DNA from: Solen grandis
Taxonomy: Eukaryota > Mollusca > Bivalvia > Adapedonta > Solenidae
Direction: 5' to 3'
DNA: 64,000 bases
NCBI GenBank assembly: GCA_021229015.1
Contig: CM037788.1
Location: 38,712,024 to 38,776,023, forward strand
The position numbers were made by a program, and so were the translations under genes. The notes beneath the pieces are model-generated. The model was not told the origin of the DNA, did no database searches, and saw only the letters and a program-made list of their open reading frames with translations. This document shows, piece after piece, positions 1 through 10,480 of this stretch. The stretch's first letter is position 1; every line of letters begins with the position of its first letter.

Positions 1-12
1 ATGGCTCTTTGC

Positions 13-590
13 TACAAACTTTTTTGTTAATATCAACATAATAATACTATAGTTAATTTTCCAATCCTTTGACTTATATGCATTGTTTAAGCTAAAAATA
101 TTAGTTGTTAACAATGATTTTCTATGTTTAACCAGTTCAAAAGTCACCTCATATATAGTCTAAAATGCTGATCATATCTCACCCTCTTTACAAGTTCTGT
201 GGATATGCTAAAAACTTTTTTGTTAATCTCAACACAATTATATTATAATTAATTTTCCATTCCTTTACTTTAATGCATTGTTTAAGCTAAAGATATGAGT
301 TGTAAACAATGATTTTCTATGATTAATCTGTTAACGGATCTACATGAAAGGTATTCACATCTCTGATCAGTTTAACAGTCACCTCATATATAGTCTATAA
401 AGCTGATCAAACCTCACCTTCTTTATTCTGTGCATGTGCTAAAAGCTTTTTTTTGTTAATTTCATCACAATTATATTATAGTTACAATGAATTATTGTGT
501 TTAATCAGTTTAAAAGTAGCCTCATGATTATATAATCTACAAGGGCTGTTCTTAAATCAAACCTCACCCTCTTTATTTTGTCAATATTTA
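13..590. repeat. Diverged tandem repeat, unit about 200 bp, three copies
   Basis: Three successive copies start near 14, 210 and 440. Each has the order: an ACTTTTTTGTTAAT-like head, a CAACAATTATATTATA block, CAATGATTTTCTATG, CACCTCATATATAGTCTA, and a CTCACCCTCTTTA tail. Copy 2 holds an extra 30 bp or so and copy 3 is shortened. No coding signal is seen in 1-1020, so the upstream cyclase exons are left of the window. Confidence 0.8.
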
Positions 591-879
591 CTAAAGTACC
601 TCATTCAGATATCTTTCTTTGCATCCTATGAGGCCTTTTTCTTACACTTCACTTGGTCAATGAACGAAAATTAATCCCCCACGAAATATTATGATTTTAC
701 AGTATTGATATATATTTATATATATGTTTATTGCACATACATTTTATTTATATGATATACGTTTATTCAATATTTTATTTACATTATGCTTGATACTTAT
801 ATATTGTCTTTATAGTTATATTATAGAAAGGTATCCATCCTTTTAAATTATTGGAATTTAATTTATTGATTAGTATAAA

Positions 880-988
880 TTAATGATTCCATGTCATTGG
901 ATGCTTGCATTTGCATTGAAGTATTTTTAAGCATTTGAAGGACCACGGTCATAATTTAATGATGGATACTAGATTGATTACCTTAATA
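880..988. mobile_element. MITE-like element, family M1 (copy 1)
   Basis: The copy ends in ATTGATTACCTTAATA, matching the inverted end TTAAGGTAATYCATCCAT of better copies at 9863 and 40143. Its interior shares the CATTGGATGCTTGCAT and AAGTATTTTTAAGCAT blocks with them. It sits about 30 bp before the acceptor of the first visible cyclase exon. Confidence 0.55.
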
Positions 989-1020
989 TGTTTCACTGAT
1001 ACCGTATGACTATGTTTTAG

Positions 1021-1144
1021 GTCCATTGCAAATGACTTAAAGGTCGGCAAAAACATATCACCGGAAACGTACGAGAGTGTTACCATATATTTCTCCGACA
1101 TTGTGGGGTTCACATCTTTATCCTCACGGAGTACACCAATGGAG
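1021..1144 (+). CDS. Receptor-type guanylyl cyclase, catalytic-domain exon (first of six visible)
   Basis: The gene product makes cGMP from GTP on the cytosolic side of the plasma membrane; in this family the cyclase domain follows an extracellular receptor region and a kinase homology domain. The exon follows a TATGTTTTAG acceptor, and its first base completes a codon from an exon left of the window. It encodes 41 residues including [15 protein letters not shown], the signature around the first metal-binding Asp of class III cyclases. It must end in phase 0 after ATGGAG to join the next exon in frame, which forces the weak donor GTCGGT; a better-looking GTGAAA four bases on would bring in a stop. 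Together the six exons give 221 residues to the stop. The exact receptor subtype cannot be told from this part. Confidence 0.93.
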
Positions 1145-1523
1145 GTCGGTGAAAATAAAAAATCATTGAATAAAATTAGTTCGAAAAGAATCATATAATT
1201 CAGCACAATTATAAACACTTTGTTAAAGATAAAATCCTTAACAAAAAATCCGCTGAAAATTTAGCGGCTTAATTGAGAAGTCTACTGCTACATAAAGAAA
1301 AAAAATAACTACCTCTATAAAACTGTTAGTCTAAAGTAGAAAAATAAAAATCATCTGTGAATTTGTTGTTGACAGAATCGTTCGACGACATTAATTATAT
1401 ATACACGTTCATGTTATTTTACTCTGTTGCATATACATATATCCATATATTACTGTGATTTTCTTGTGTGAATTTAATAGACAAATTAGATAGTGTTATC
1501 TAGATTTTATATTTTGCTTTCAG

Positions 1524-1592
1524 ATCGTTAACTTCTTAAACGATCTCTACACGTGTTTTGACACAATTTTAGAAGATTTTGATGTATATAAA
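1524..1592 (+). CDS. Receptor guanylyl cyclase, exon 2 of 6 visible
   Basis: Exactly 23 codons between TTTTGCTTTCAG and GTAAGT, phase 0 at both ends. It encodes [20 protein letters not shown] followed by VYK, the helix after the first metal site that leads to the guanine-recognition segment. Joined to the previous exon it reads ...[14 protein letters not shown], in line with membrane guanylyl cyclases. Confidence 0.95.
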
Positions 1593-1764
1593 GTAAGTAA
1601 AACTTTTATATGTCTCAAATTTTAAATCAGCCCCGAAGTTTTAACCTGAAAATTGAACATCATTGTTCTTTTAATACCCTTTATATATTATAGATATACA
1701 AACATTACAAACATGTTAATATTAAATTTCTTTAATGCAACGTAATAATACTTTCAGGCATTGT

Positions 1765-1938
1765 ACCGTCCCCGGTGGACGAGTGGTTAGAGCGTCCTCC
1801 CGGGTACTCCTAGGAGGTCGTGGGTACGATTCCCCGTGGGGAACGCTTTGTCTGTCGCAAGTAGACAAAGTCTCCAAATGAATGAAATACATGTACTGTC
1901 GGTGGGAAGTTAAATCCAATAAACAAAAAAAACAAACT
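1765..1938 (+). mobile_element. tRNA-derived SINE, family B (nearly complete)
   Basis: The head contains a polymerase III A box (TGGACGAGTGG near 1776) and a B box (GGTACGATTCC near 1822). The body contains GTAGACAAAGTCTCCAAATGA and ACTGTCGGTGGGAAGTTAA blocks that recur at 3300, 36680 and 38620, and the tail is A-rich. It lies in a cyclase intron. A functional tRNA is unlikely: there is no clear acceptor stem and the homology runs well past tRNA length. Confidence 0.75.
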
Positions 1939-2063
1939 TCAGGCTTTGTGAAACATAATTGCAATCGTTACGGTATCAATTCGGCAATTCCCGGCTCAAA
2001 CCGGAATAAATAGCCGAGGTATCCGATATGAAGTGACAAATCGAAAATCTAACGTTATTGCAG

Positions 2064-2238
2064 GTTGAAACAATCGGGGACGCATATATGGTTGTTTCTG
2101 GGTTACCGGTTCGAAACGGAAACCGGCACGCAGGGGAGATCGCAATAATGGCCTTGGACCTTCTCAGCTCCGTGACAACATTCAAGATTCGCCACGAGCC
2201 GTCCAAACAGCTTCAGGTCCGCATTGGCATACACAGTG
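2064..2238 (+). CDS. Receptor guanylyl cyclase, exon 3 of 6 visible
   Basis: Follows GTTATTGCAG and ends before GTAGGT in phase 1; 58 codons plus one base. It begins [15 protein letters not shown]: the Glu is the guanine-recognition residue of guanylyl (not adenylyl) cyclases and the Asp of GDAYMV is the second metal ligand. [19 protein letters not shown] follows, and the exon ends at RIGIHSG. All these positions are intact, so an active enzyme is expected. Confidence 0.96.
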
Positions 2239-2876
2239 GTAGGTCTATATGCCTCTAACTACAGTACCGAATTTGGCCGAAGGTTGCCGAATACTGTTGT
2301 TCTCACTCATCATTTACCGGGCAAGTCCAAGAATTGAGGAATATATAAGTTTACCTTGATGGAAGGGAAATAAGTGTATTTGTTACGATTTTTAACTGTT
2401 TATTCGTTTTAGCTCCCCTGTAATATTTTTATATTATAGTTGAGCTTTTCAGTCAGATGACTCATTCTGAATTCACCAGGGTAGAACCGTAAGACAGCTG
2501 ATAGGCTTTCTTATATAAGAATCAAAGTGACACCGCTGGGAATCGAAACACAGAGGTGAAGGCGAAGTTTGAAAAGTTGTGACAACAGCGGTGGGTTATC
2601 TATACTGCGCTTATTTCCAAGAAATGACTGTGTGAGACCTTCAAAGTACTCCCCGTCTAATTATACATCATTTTCCGGGATGACTTTTCATTTTGAGAAG
2701 CAAGTTCTCGCCATATTTGTATTCTCGAGCTACGTACTTAAACACGATAATTCACTTTTATCGTTCCAAAAAAAAAAAAAAAAAAAAAAAAGGAGAGAAA
2801 AATGTTTCTATGTATCAACTTAGTTTTCTTTCATTCATATAATATTATAAATAAAACATGATAACAAATAAAATAC

Positions 2877-3020
2877 GCAGTAAAGCCTGTGTTATCCGAC
2901 ACCCACTAGGACCAACTGACAGTGTCGGATAAGACAGGCTGCCGGATAAGGCAGGTCATTATAGAACATACCTTTAAATTGGGACCAACAAAAAGTGTTG
3001 GATAATACAGGATGTCGTTA
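2877..3020. mobile_element. MITE-like fragment with GTGTTATCCGAC ends
   Basis: CAGTAAAGCCTGTGTTATCC is followed by inverted copies of the GTGTCGGATAAGACAGG motif and a further TGTTGGATAATACAGG. The pattern resembles terminal regions of Tc1/mariner-pogo-type MITEs. No transposase is seen. It lies in the 3-kb cyclase intron. Confidence 0.5.
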
Positions 3021-3185
3021 TGAACAGGTGATGTTATGGACAGTTTGCACTGTATGTTCATGAACATCAATTATCGGATTGTGGTAAAAGTAAATCAGTG
3101 TAAAATATCATTTTTTTCCGTGCATGTAGATCTATCTATAAATAGGTGCCATTATCATGTGACATTTGTGACGGCAGAGATAGCA

Positions 3186-3390
3186 TGCAAGGGAGATTTG
3201 CCTGGTTTGCCTGGTAACAGGATAATGTAACTGGGTGTGGTATATTGCCACATGTCTCAACTTGATACTGCCGTGTGACAGGATTACATAAATTTCTCAA
3301 GTAGACATAGTCTCCAAATGACTGAAGTCTTGATGTCTGTGGGACAAACATAATTTCAGATAAGGCCTGTACCAATCAGTCCACATTCAT
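3186..3390 (+). mobile_element. SINE family B, 3' portion
   Basis: Shares the blocks GGATAATGTRACTGGGTGTG, a CATGTCTC segment, CAAGTAGACATAGTCTCCAA and CTGTGGGACAAAC with the SINE B copies at 1765, 36553 and 47457. The tRNA-like head is missing or too degraded to see. Confidence 0.6.
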
Positions 3391-3699
3391 AAAATTCGCC
3401 CCTGCTCTTCGCGAATATTTCATCTAGATTCAGCCATAATATACTATATGTATTTCAACTTCAAAGTAAATGTGCTTTTGCACGTGAATTCAGTGACATT
3501 TCCGTTCAGGTTGGAAAAAAAAAATTTGAATGTGCTGGACTGTTGTCACTACTTTTCAAACGGCTTTGGTGGATAGGTTTACCCAAAGACCTGTTAAACA
3601 GGGATAGGAAACGCCTGCGAAACCAGTAAAACTATTGTTTAAACACATAGCAGATCATTGAATATTGTAAATTTAAAAAATGTATGGCAAAATCACAGA

Positions 3700-4990
3700 G
3701 GGAAATGTAACCATATTATAAAATAATCATTTCTCTTTTGCGAGGAATTATTTTCAGTTGGATTTATTTCAAAATTCTTTTGAATTATGATGTAAATGCT
3801 ACCAGTATAGCAGAAAAAGAAGACATTTTACATAATTATCATCATGCAGGTACTTTTCTATTTTACATGAAGAATAGAAAATGTCATCTTTGTGATACAA
3901 ACAGTGTTGGTGATGAAAATCATTACTTGCTATTCTGTAACTATTTCCAAGAACAGCGAAAAAGATACATTGGACAACTCTTATCGCCAACCACAGTTTC
4001 TTTATCATCTCTCCTTAATTGCAGAAATCCCATCCATTTAAGGCAATTATCTTTGTTTACTCAATTAATAATGAATACTGTTAGTCCCCCCCCCCCCCCG
4101 ACTTAACTGATTTGTCAGATGATCACACACAAATTACATGTATGCCACTACCATTATTAATTGATTTATAGAATAAAAAAAAAAAATACCAATGCCTTCG
4201 GACTGAACTGTTACCCTATTACTAGTCGCATTATTGCTGTCTGTAAGTAACCACACTGTATTACAAAATGTTCAATGATATTCTTTCCATTTCATGAAGC
4301 TAAAACAACCGGTTATATGTTAATACATTATTTTCAAAAAACCTATAAATTGGCACGATAATTGTAAATAACTCACCACCTCGTCTTCATTCTGTCGACA
4401 TCGGCCGGCGAATCACGATTATCCCAAAACCCACGTGCATCCCATGTACAATTAGTGTACTGTGCTAGTTTTATGACCGCTGTATATCGCTTACCTTGTT
4501 ATTATTATTTTATTTTTATTTTTTTTATTTTTTTTAGGCGTGTAGCCTTTACCCTTAGTAACGCGTCTCTCTGTTTGATCTGTAGATTATGTAGCAAAAC
4601 GGTTAGATAAACATTTAAGGTAAGGGGCAAATACCATTCAACATTTGTGATATTTTATATAATCATAGAAATGCTTCCCTCTTGTGAAACTAATTAATAT
4701 ATTATTATTTTTTAGCTCCAGACACTATGGATCATACATCGAACGACTTACTGATGTACACTGTTGACTAAAATAACATGACTACTTCCTCTTTTGCTAT
4801 TTTCTCACCATTTACATCCCCCCCTCTACATTTTCCCTAGTATTTCTTCTCTCTATTTTGTCGAATGTCACGTTTCGACACTGCCTAACACACTCACTGA
4901 AATACATTTGTTTGTGTATTTTTTGCAAATCTCCATGCTGTATACTTTGTATACCTGGATGAAAATAAAGAAATGTTCTGTTCTGTTCTG
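3700..4990 (+). mobile_element. LINE (non-LTR retrotransposon) 3' end, decayed
   Basis: An open stretch at 3738-4106 encodes a C-terminal zinc-knuckle-like segment CHLCDTNSVGDENHYLLFC followed by NYFQEQRKRYI and NPIHLRQLSLFTQ. This is the layout seen at the extreme C-terminus of many molluscan LINE ORF2 proteins. About 870 bp of 3' untranslated-like sequence follows, ending with GATGAAAATAAAG and three TGTTC units, a typical LINE simple-repeat tail. No reverse transcriptase core remains. It accounts for much of the 3-kb cyclase intron. Confidence 0.65.
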
Positions 4991-5232
4991 AAACATGTTT
5001 ATTTCTTTACTTATTTTTATATATCAAGGTATCATGTTGATGGTAATGTTATGTTCTATGATAACATATAATTTACTTTCATATAGGAGATATTTGAAAA
5101 GGTGACTTTGCGAGATACGTGCTTTTAGTGAGATTAAACTAGTTGTCAATCATTGTTTAATAGGTCATTGTTTTACCTACCTATGTATGTATATGTATGA
5201 TTTCACGAAGGCACGTGACAATGTTCTTACAG

Positions 5233-5331
5233 GTCCGGTGTGTGCCGGTGTTGTCGGGATGAAGATGCCCAGGTATTGTCTGTTCGGTGACACAGTCAAC
5301 TATGCCTCAAGGATGGAATCGAGTGGTCTAG
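5233..5331 (+). CDS. Receptor guanylyl cyclase, exon 4 of 6 visible
   Basis: Follows TGTTCTTACAG and ends before GTGTTT; phase 1 in and out, 99 bases. It encodes [20 protein letters not shown] then [12 protein letters not shown]. The Cys of [10 protein letters not shown] is the second guanine-recognition residue, and the Asn and Arg of VNYASRMES are the transition-state residues of class III cyclases. The usual Thr after Asn is Tyr here, a tolerated position. This confirms guanylyl rather than adenylyl specificity. Confidence 0.96.
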
Positions 5332-5521
5332 GTGTTTATTTATTATTTATCAACATGTGTTTGTTCTTTATATTTCTATCAGCTTAATTCTTACTTTTCA
5401 TACTTCTTTGGTTAAATAAAATTATTTTCATTTCGTGAGTTGGCAACAATATACATGTAGGAACTATTTGAATAACGCGTTCCATCACGTGTGTCACGTC
5501 CCAATACGACTTGTCGCATCC

Positions 5522-5550
5522 GCTCTCTCTCTCTCTCTCTCTCTCTCTCC
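5522..5550. repeat. (CT)n microsatellite
   Basis: About 14 uninterrupted CT units in a cyclase intron. Confidence 0.95.
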
Positions 5551-6100
5551 ACACACATGAAAAGTTAATAATTCCACAAAATTTGACAAAATAGAGTCAG
5601 AGGATTATTTTTCTTCTTTTTTTTTTACTCCAATTGAATTGATGGCCACCATAAATACCTTTCCAGTGTACAGGCTCCTAGTATTTCATGCACCAGAAAT
5701 GTCCTTACTGATTTACTTATTGTCTTAACACCAACGTCCTTTCTTCCTAAGAATGCATTGAATTATTTGCATATTAAGGTAAAGTCCCTGTAATGTTTCC
5801 GCTACATTTCGGACCTCATGGCCTCTCCTAATGTATCATTGGGGTCCTTGGTTATCTTGGCAGAGGTTAAGTGGTTCATGACGTAGCGGAACCATTACGG
5901 GGACTTTATCTTAAACGTAAGGATTACCTCCCTATGTCTCTAGATAGACAAAGGTACTCGGTACGTTAAAAAAAAACGTGTTCGTTAACACTCGAAAATA
6001 TCATAACTTGTATCTTATATATATTAGGCCGTTGATTTTTTAAAATAAAACTTCAATGACATTTTGGGTGTGTTATGCAATGTTTTATTCTCTGTTCCAG

Positions 6101-6192
6101 CCTTAAGGATACACGTGAGCCCAGAATGTAAACTTCTGCTTGAGGAACTGGATGGGTTCTACTTCGAATGCAGGGGCTATGTCGAAATGAAA
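6101..6192 (+). CDS. Receptor guanylyl cyclase, exon 5 of 6 visible
   Basis: Follows CTCTGTTCCAG and ends before GTAAAT; 92 bases, phase 1 in and phase 0 out. It encodes ALRIHVSPECKLLLEELDG then FYFECRGYVEMK, matching the end of the cyclase fold in membrane guanylyl cyclases (ALRIHVS... RGxVEMKGKG). Confidence 0.95.
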
Positions 6193-6979
6193 GTAAATGG
6201 ATATTTCAATCTTATCTTCTAATACTGGTACATTTATTACACATGCAGACTTGCTATTCAATATCATTTTAAGCTCAGTTTGTGAGTACCAGAGCATTTC
6301 TGTTTATACTATGTATTTGTATCATCAAGGTAGCTTAAAAGTCTTGCTATAGTGATCTCGCGATATCTCGAGATATTGTCGATGTCGATATATTTAAACC
6401 TAGCGATATTTCGAGCTTGAGGATCCTTTAATTTGGATATATTTATAAAACTAGGTCCAAATCTGCACGATACCTCGAATGTTACAACGCCTCGTGTTTT
6501 TGCCTGGTTTTAAATCTTCGCGAAACAATTTGATATTAATCCCGTTTCATATTAATCCATGTTTACTAATCAGTAAGTATAGCAGAAACTTTGAACAAAA
6601 ATAAATCTATTATCGAAATATTTTAATACACATATAAGAAGAAAATCAATTGTTTGTTTTTTCTAACCAATTATTTATGTAATTACAGAATGCACGTGGT
6701 ATTACGTTCTATATACTAGGTGAAGAAAAACGCTAATACCAAATTTATATTTGAACCATACTTTTCCATCAAAACAAAAGAGAAAAATTAAAATGTGGTA
6801 TTATATGAAATATAAAAAGAATCAGTGTGTTTGACGCAGGATAGAAATAATATTTTATTTTCATGGAAGATACATTAAACTTACAGAGATTTTTTACATC
6901 TTACTAAAAGAACATTGATGTTAAATTTATACATTTGTTAGGGAATTTATCAACCTTAGCACAATCAGTGGTACCCATT

Positions 6980-8340
6980 CATAGCTGGTTCTATAACGTG
7001 TATATCGTACATAACTGGCCCTATAACGTGTATATCGTACATAACTGACCTTATTACGTGTATATCGTACATAGCTGACCTTATTACGTGTATATCGTAC
7101 ATAGCTGACCTTATTTTGTGTATATAGTACATAGCTGACCTTATTTTGTGTATATCGTACATAGCTGACCTTATCACGTGTACATAGCTGTCCGTATTAC
7201 GTGTATATCGTACATAGCTGACCTTATTACGTGTATATCGTACATAGCTGACCTTGTTACGTGTATATCGTACATAGCTGACCTTATTACGTGTATATCG
7301 TACATAGCTGACCTTATTAAGTGTATATCGTACATAGCTGACCTTATTACGTGTACATAGCTGACCTTATTACGTGTATATCGTACATAGCTGACCTTAT
7401 TAAGTGTATATCGTACATAGCTGACCTTATTACGTGTATATCGTACATAGCTGACCTTATTACGTGTATATCGTACTTAGCTGACCTTACTACGTGTATA
7501 TCGTACATAGCTGACCTTATTACGTGTATATCGTACATAGCTGACCTTACTACGTGTATATCGTACATAGCTGACCTTATTACGTGTATATCGTACATAG
7601 CTGACCTTATTACGTGTATATCGTACATAGCTGACCTTATTACGTGTATATCGTACATAGCTGACCTTACTACGTGTATATCGTACATAGCTGACCTTAT
7701 TACGTGTATATCGTACATAGCTGACCTTATTACGTGTATATCGTACATAGCTGACCTTATTACGTGTATATAGTACATAGCTGACCTTATTAAGTGTATA
7801 TCGTACATAGCTGACCTTATTACGTGTATATCGTACATAGCTGACCTTATTACGTGTATATCGTACATAGCTGACCTTATTACGTGTATATCGTACATAG
7901 CTGACCTTATTACGTGTATATCGTACATAGCTGACCTTATTACGTGTATATCGTACATAGCTGACCTTATTAACGTGTATATCGTACATAGATGACCTTA
8001 TTACGTGTACATAGGTGACCTTATTACGTGTATATAGTACATAGCTGACCTTTACGTGTATATCGTACATAGCTGACCTTATACGTGTATATCGTACATA
8101 GCTGACCTTATTTTGTGTATATAGTACATAGTTGACCTTATTACGTGTATATCGTACATAGCTGACCTTATTTTGTGTATATCGTACATAGCTGACCTTA
8201 TTTTGTGTATATAGTACATAGCTGACCTTATTTTGTGTATATAGTACATAGCTGACCTTATTACGTGTATATCTTATATAGCTGACCTTATTTTGTGTAT
8301 ATCGTACATAGCTGACCTTATTACGTGTATATCGTACATA
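6980..8340. repeat. 30-bp minisatellite array, about 45 units, inside the last cyclase intron
   Basis: The unit reads TTATTACGTGTATATCGTAC followed by ATAGCTGACC, repeated head to tail with few changes. Variants include TTATTTTGTG, TTATTAAGTG and TTACTACGTG, and a few short units lack the TATATCGTAC part (near 7184, 7354, 8008). The unit is a multiple of three and lacks stops in several frames on both strands, which creates artificial decapeptide-repeat frames (MYDIHVIRSA on -, CISYIADLIT on +). The array lies between coding exons at 6192 and 9297, so it is intronic. Confidence 0.97.
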
Positions 8341-8544
8341 TATGTTCAATAATGAAATATTATATTGTTATGTAATAAATATTTAAGTCCAAGAAACTTT
8401 AATACAAGAAGATCTTCTGTTAAAGTAAAGCAAAAGTTCAACTAATTGACTTTGATAAACGTCTAGTCCATTCTTTGTTGTAGTTGGGTTAACCGCCATC
8501 GCGGAAGTTTTTCTGTCATAAAGCGACGTCAAGCTAATTACAGT

Positions 8545-8547
8545 TAA

Positions 8548-8583
<36 letters not shown>

Positions 8584-8600
8584 TATCATCATCATCATCA
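8545..8600. repeat. (CAT)n microsatellite
   Basis: About 18 CAT units with one TAT interruption; on the minus strand it produces a spurious poly-Met frame. Confidence 0.95.
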
Positions 8601-9032
8601 AAACAGCAACGTCATTATGACCCATTACGTAATCAATCATATGACATTTGTCACGAGAAAAACACTCTACTATTACAAGTATACCCTCTACAAAACAGTC
8701 TCATGCTATATCCTGTCATATTGATGTTCAATTAAAGTGAAACCACGAACATCAGCTTGAAATCTGAGTTCAATTAGTATACTTTTAAGTATAAAACTGG
8801 GCGCGTCATTACGTTCATCATTTTGAAATCCTCTATCCCCAGATCTACATGTATATTATCAATTTAGAAATGTTGATGATTCGTTGCGAAATACACGCGT
8901 GTAAAATAATTTCCAATACAAAAATTAACGTAACATTATAATAATTAGTTTGGATGTAACAAGGAAAACGGTGTATAATAGCACAGTGCAGTACAGGACA
9001 GTACAGCACAGTACACCATACAGACCAGTGTT

Positions 9033-9250
9033 GGTCTCCGAGGCCGAGTGGTTAATGATGCTGACTTGTTATCACAGATCTTTGTGGCTTCGAGTCCCGG
9101 TCTCGTCGTTGAAGAAACCTTCCAGGTGGCTTGTGGTGTTTCGGTGCTTCTGCCCGAGTATCTCTGTGCACTTGAAGTTTTCTGTCACCTGTCATTTATT
9201 AGGCGTCGTTATATGTTTGAAATACTGCCATGACGACAGTAAACTCAGTT
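9033..9250 (+). mobile_element. tRNA-derived SINE, family A (full-length, diverged)
   Basis: Head with A box TCCGAGGCCGAGTGG and B box GCTTCGAGTCCCGG. The body runs AACCTTCCAGGTGGCTTGTG, a GTTTCGGTGCTTCTGCCC segment, and the end TGACGACAGTAAACTCA. The same order appears, better conserved and reversed, at 30045, 53945 and 62353. It ends 46 bp before the acceptor AG of the last cyclase exon. Confidence 0.85.
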
Positions 9251-9296
9251 ACATGCACTATTACATGCATTATCAAGTATGAATTTTTTTCTGCAG

Positions 9297-9404
9297 GGGA
9301 AAGGCTCCATCCAAACCTATTTTCTGAAGGGGCGGCAGGGATTCTCAAAACCCCTTCCAGACCTGAAGCTGGCTGCTCCCTTGTCGGAACACGAGCTGAA
9401 GTAG
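9297..9404 (+). CDS. Receptor guanylyl cyclase, last exon and stop
   Basis: Follows TTTTTTTCTGCAG in phase 0 and encodes GKGSIQTYFLKGRQGFSKPL then PDLKLAAPLSEHELK and TAG. GKGxxxTYFLKGR is the conserved end of the cyclase domain; the short tail ending in SEHELK is typical of invertebrate receptor guanylyl cyclases. An AATAAA lies at 10171-10176, which would give a 3' UTR of about 770 bases, but nothing else supports that end. Confidence 0.95.
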   Translation, partial: GKGSIQTYFLKGRQGFSKPLPDLKLAAPLSEHELK

Positions 9405-9862
9405 CACGTGTAACCCGTGCGTACACGAGCGGTTTGACATTTCCAAAACAGAACAATACTGCATTTCTTCGAGAAGAGCATTCTGGGACTGACTATTCAG
9501 TTATGGTCGATGTCAATTTGTTGAAGAAGAAAATTAAGTGCTGGTTCTTTTCAGGGATGGTTACACTGGGATTGATTTTTGAAAGATGATATATACAGGG
9601 TCATATTTTATTGTTTATGGTCTCATAAAAATGGATTAATTAATTTTGTGAAGTGTGTTAGTATATTCTGTTCATCTCCGATAAAAACATATTCATATCA
9701 ATTACATTGTAGAACTTCTTTATTTATTTCTAATCTTAAGATATTTATTGAGCGGTTACATTGACTCACTGATTTTGGGATTACATTAAGGAAGATTCGG
9801 CACCTTTTTGTTACATCTATTTGGGTAATTTTCTGTTTGGCACGTTTGCAGGGTTAAATATC

Positions 9863-10019
9863 TTAAGGTGATTCATTCATCATTAAATTTTGATCATGGT
9901 ACATCATTTATAAATACAAGCTTTCATAGACTATGAGCAAAGAGCCAAATACTCTGAGTCAGTGGTTGCTTGCATCTTCAAGCATCTGAGGCATAATTAT
10001 GATTGATGGATTACCTTTA
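9863..10019. mobile_element. MITE, family M1 (copy 2)
   Basis: Inverted ends: TTAAGGTGATTCATTCATCA on the left, and on the right ATTGATGGATTACCTTTA, whose reverse complement starts TAAAGGTAATCCATCAAT. The interior shares GACTATGAGCAAAGAGCC and GCTTGCATCTTCAAGCATCT blocks, inverted, with the copies at 26489 and 40143. About 157 bp, no ORF. Confidence 0.7.
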
Positions 10020-10333
10020 TACGGTAAATCAATATGTCGCCTTGCGGGGCAAGGGTCCAACATTATATATAAATTATGCAAAAACTGAAGCTGTAGGCTT
10101 TAACAGCGGCTTTCTAATATTTTCGAATTTTACAATTTTTACAATTGCGTGTACCGAAGACGTATGATAAAATAAAACAGCGCACGAAGATAAATTTCCG
10201 GCTAAAAATGTAAAACATCACATTGCGACAAACTCAGTAATTAAAAAGAATACGACAAGCGCTGGATAGATTTTGGGTTTCGCAAGTTTCTGGGTACGTG
10301 ATTTAAAATAAATTAAAAGCACAACAACACAAC

Positions 10334-10480
10334 ATGGCTGATCAAGCCTCTTTTTATTTCAAGGAAAAGAGGAGGAGACAAACGAAAAGGTGGCGCGCAA
10401 ACGTAACATGCTTGGTGATTTTATCATTTTTCCAAATATATGTCACCACCAGATTAATAATTATTTGTACGTCATTTTAA
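10334..10480 (+). CDS. Putative 48-residue basic/transmembrane micro-ORF or first exon
   Basis: ATG in a good context (CAACATGG) opens MADQASFYFKEKRRRQTKRW, a strongly basic N-terminus, followed by a hydrophobic stretch of about 24 residues (VTCLVILSFFQIYVTTRLII) and TAA. A donor-like GTGATT inside it could make this a first exon. The family is not recognised. It may be chance; no downstream exon was found. Confidence 0.25.
   Translation: MADQASFYFKEKRRRQTKRWRANVTCLVILSFFQIYVTTRLIIICTSF

Noticed and set aside
6980..8340. CRISPR array
   Set aside because: No unique spacers; a simple tandem minisatellite in a eukaryotic intron.
6965..8349. Long frames on both strands in the 30-bp array (decapeptide repeats MYDIHVIRSA, CISYIADLIT)
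   Set aside because: They are products of a period divisible by three without stops; the array lies in an intron between two joined cyclase exons.
8383..8640. Minus-strand frame with a poly-Met run
   Set aside because: Translation of the (CAT)n microsatellite.
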